DNA of 64,000 nt from Luteolibacter sp. LG18 (lineage in GTDB: Bacteria > Verrucomicrobiota > Verrucomicrobiia > Verrucomicrobiales > Akkermansiaceae): NCBI RefSeq assembly GCF_036322585.1, contig NZ_AP024600.1, forward strand, positions 2,852,001 through 2,916,000. Reading direction: 5' to 3'. This document shows positions 63,027 to 64,000 of this stretch, piece by piece. The notes under the pieces were generated by a model. The model had not been told where the DNA came from. It was given only the letters and a program-made list of their open reading frames with translations, and did not search any database. The position numbers were made by a program, and so were the translations under genes. Numbering within the stretch: position 1 is the stretch's first letter; every line of letters begins with the position of its first letter.

Positions 63027-63917
63027 ATGAAGACAATCCCCGTTTCGCTGGTGCTCGCCGGATCCATGCTGGGTGCGTGGGCGCTGCCCGGACCACCGGA
63101 CGACCCGCAGACTCCCGTGGCTGCCGAAAAGCGCCCCGGCCCGCCAGATGGCGAACGCCGCCCGTGGCATCAAGGGGTGGAGTTCTGGAAAAAGGCGGAC
63201 ACCGATGGCGACGGCTTCATTTCCAAGGACGAGTTCGTGGCCTTGGAGCGCATTTCGAAGCTGCCCGAGGAGAAGCGGGACAAGATTTTCGAGCGCCTCG
63301 ACAAGGACTCCGATGGCAAGCTTTCGAAGGAGGAACTGGAGAAGTTCGGCCCCAATGAAGGACCGCCCCGTGGATTCCCCCGCCTGGCCGAGCTCGATGT
63401 CGACCACAGCGGTGGCGTCAGTCTGGAGGAGTTCAAGGCTTCCGAATTCGTGAAGAAGCTCCCCGTCGAACGTCAGGAGGCCCTGTTCAAGCGTCTCGAC
63501 AGCGATGGCGACGGTCAGATCACCCCGAAGGATCGCCCGGCCGAGCCACCCCGCCGTGACGGCGAAGGTGGGCCGCGCGATGGTGAAGGTGGCCCGCGTG
63601 GCGAAGGCAGGGGCGGTCGCGACGGCGGCCCCGATGGCGGCCTGCGTCAGATCCTCCGTGGCTTGGATGCCAATGGCGATGGAGCCGTGACCTTTGAAGA
63701 GTTCCAGAAAGCACCGTTCGCGGAGAAGCTGGGCGAGGACGCCCTTGAGAAACGTTTCGAGAAACTCGACCGCAATGGCGACAAGAAACTGACCGCGGAG
63801 GATGTTCCGCCGAAGCCGGAAAAGCCGGAGGGCGAAGGCGGTGACAAGCCGGAGATGCAGGACCGCCCGCATCGCCCGGGGCCGCCGCCCGGAGCTGCAC
63901 CGGCTCCAAAGGAGTGA
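63027..63917 (+). CDS. Secreted EF-hand calcium-binding protein
   Basis: 296 aa. Signal peptide 'TIPVSLVLAGSMLGAWA'. At least five EF-hand-type loops: 'DTDGDGFISKDEF', 'DKDSDGKLSKEEL', 'DVDHSGGVSLEEF', 'DSDGDGQITPKD' and 'DANGDGAVTFEEF', with a sixth weak one 'DRNGDKKLTAED'. They are separated by a Gly/Arg/Glu low-complexity linker (~residues 175-205), and the tail is Pro-rich. Probably a periplasmic or extracellular calcium buffer or sensor. Divergent from metF. Confidence 0.88.
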   Translation: MKTIPVSLVLAGSMLGAWALPGPPDDPQTPVAAEKRPGPPDGERRPWHQGVEFWKKADTDGDGFISKDEFVALERISKLPEEKRDKIFERLDKDSDGKLSKEELEKFGPNEGPPRGFPRLAELDVDHSGGVSLEEFKASEFVKKLPVERQEALFKRLDSDGDGQITPKDRPAEPPRRDGEGGPRDGEGGPRGEGRGGRDGGPDGGLRQILRGLDANGDGAVTFEEFQKAPFAEKLGEDALEKRFEKLDRNGDKKLTAEDVPPKPEKPEGEGGDKPEMQDRPHRPGPPPGAAPAPKE

Positions 63918-63932
63918 CCTTTTTGATCCAAG

Positions 63933-63962
63933 CCCCGTTCGCCGAAAGGTGGACGGGGTTTT
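63933..63962 (+). terminator. Intrinsic terminator
   Basis: An 11-bp stem (CCCCGTTCGCC/GGTGGACGGGG, two G-U pairs) capped by a GAAA tetraloop and followed by TTTT, 16 bp after the EF-hand gene. Confidence 0.88.
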
Positions 63963-64000
63963 GCTTTTCATGCGGCCGCGGCCGGGTTGGTGCCGATTTG

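Overview
The window is high-GC, densely coding DNA from a bacterium. It is most likely a member of the Verrucomicrobiota, in the Luteolibacter/Haloferula part of Verrucomicrobiae. That placement is inferred from several features: a PEP-CTERM protein, secreted proteins carrying the 'DxDGD.x..NxxEf.lGtDP' calcium-binding module, giant SdrD-B-like repeat proteins, very large fusions of a sugar-dehydrogenase-like propeller with a c-type cytochrome, and clusters of lineage-specific secreted proteins. No rRNA, tRNA, CRISPR array or complete insertion sequence was seen.

Region by region. (1) 1-10.5 kb is the 3' part of a giant secreted repeat protein that starts before the window. It has 28 complete ~102-residue SdrD-B-like domains arranged in a 12-domain higher-order repeat of ~3.67 kb. 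Two related secreted proteins follow. (2) 12.2-17.4 kb is a scarred region: a YdeI-like protein, two orphan lower-GC genes that could be immunity proteins, a RibH2-type lumazine synthase, an intact comM (Mg-chelatase-like ATPase), two decayed copies of the 3' end of comM, and a 259-bp multi-hairpin element with 25-bp inverted ends inserted in one of them. (3) 17.6-22.5 kb is a repeated cassette. Tat-exported, threonine-rich proteins with nearly identical leaders and unrelated C-termini (A1, A2) alternate with membrane-anchored alpha-helical repeat proteins (B1, B2, B3). (4) 22.9-30.7 kb is a tight co-directional run encoding multi-domain glycosyltransferases (GT8-, GT32-, GT31- and GT25-like modules), a helical-repeat lipoprotein and a TatA-like protein. 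(5) 31-49.5 kb is accessory and secreted metabolism: two giant propeller/cytochrome c fusions, a PAS-AraC regulator, a sugar isomerase plus Gfo/Idh/MocA oxidoreductase pair, a lipase-like hydrolase and a choice-of-anchor-D repeat protein. (6) 49.6-64 kb is mostly housekeeping: a minus-strand run ptsN-like > argS > Mn-pyrophosphatase (CBS/DRTGG) > proB > proA, then a TPR protein, infA, scpA, an AsmA-like protein, metF and an EF-hand protein.

The most interesting part is 17.6-30.7 kb. Tat substrates with a constant leader and stalk but variable tips, a conserved 18-bp motif ~50 bp upstream of each, paired membrane helical-repeat proteins, an adjacent glycosyltransferase operon and a TatA gene together suggest an export-and-decoration system for surface proteins. 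The protein families are read from motifs; the system-level link is inference.
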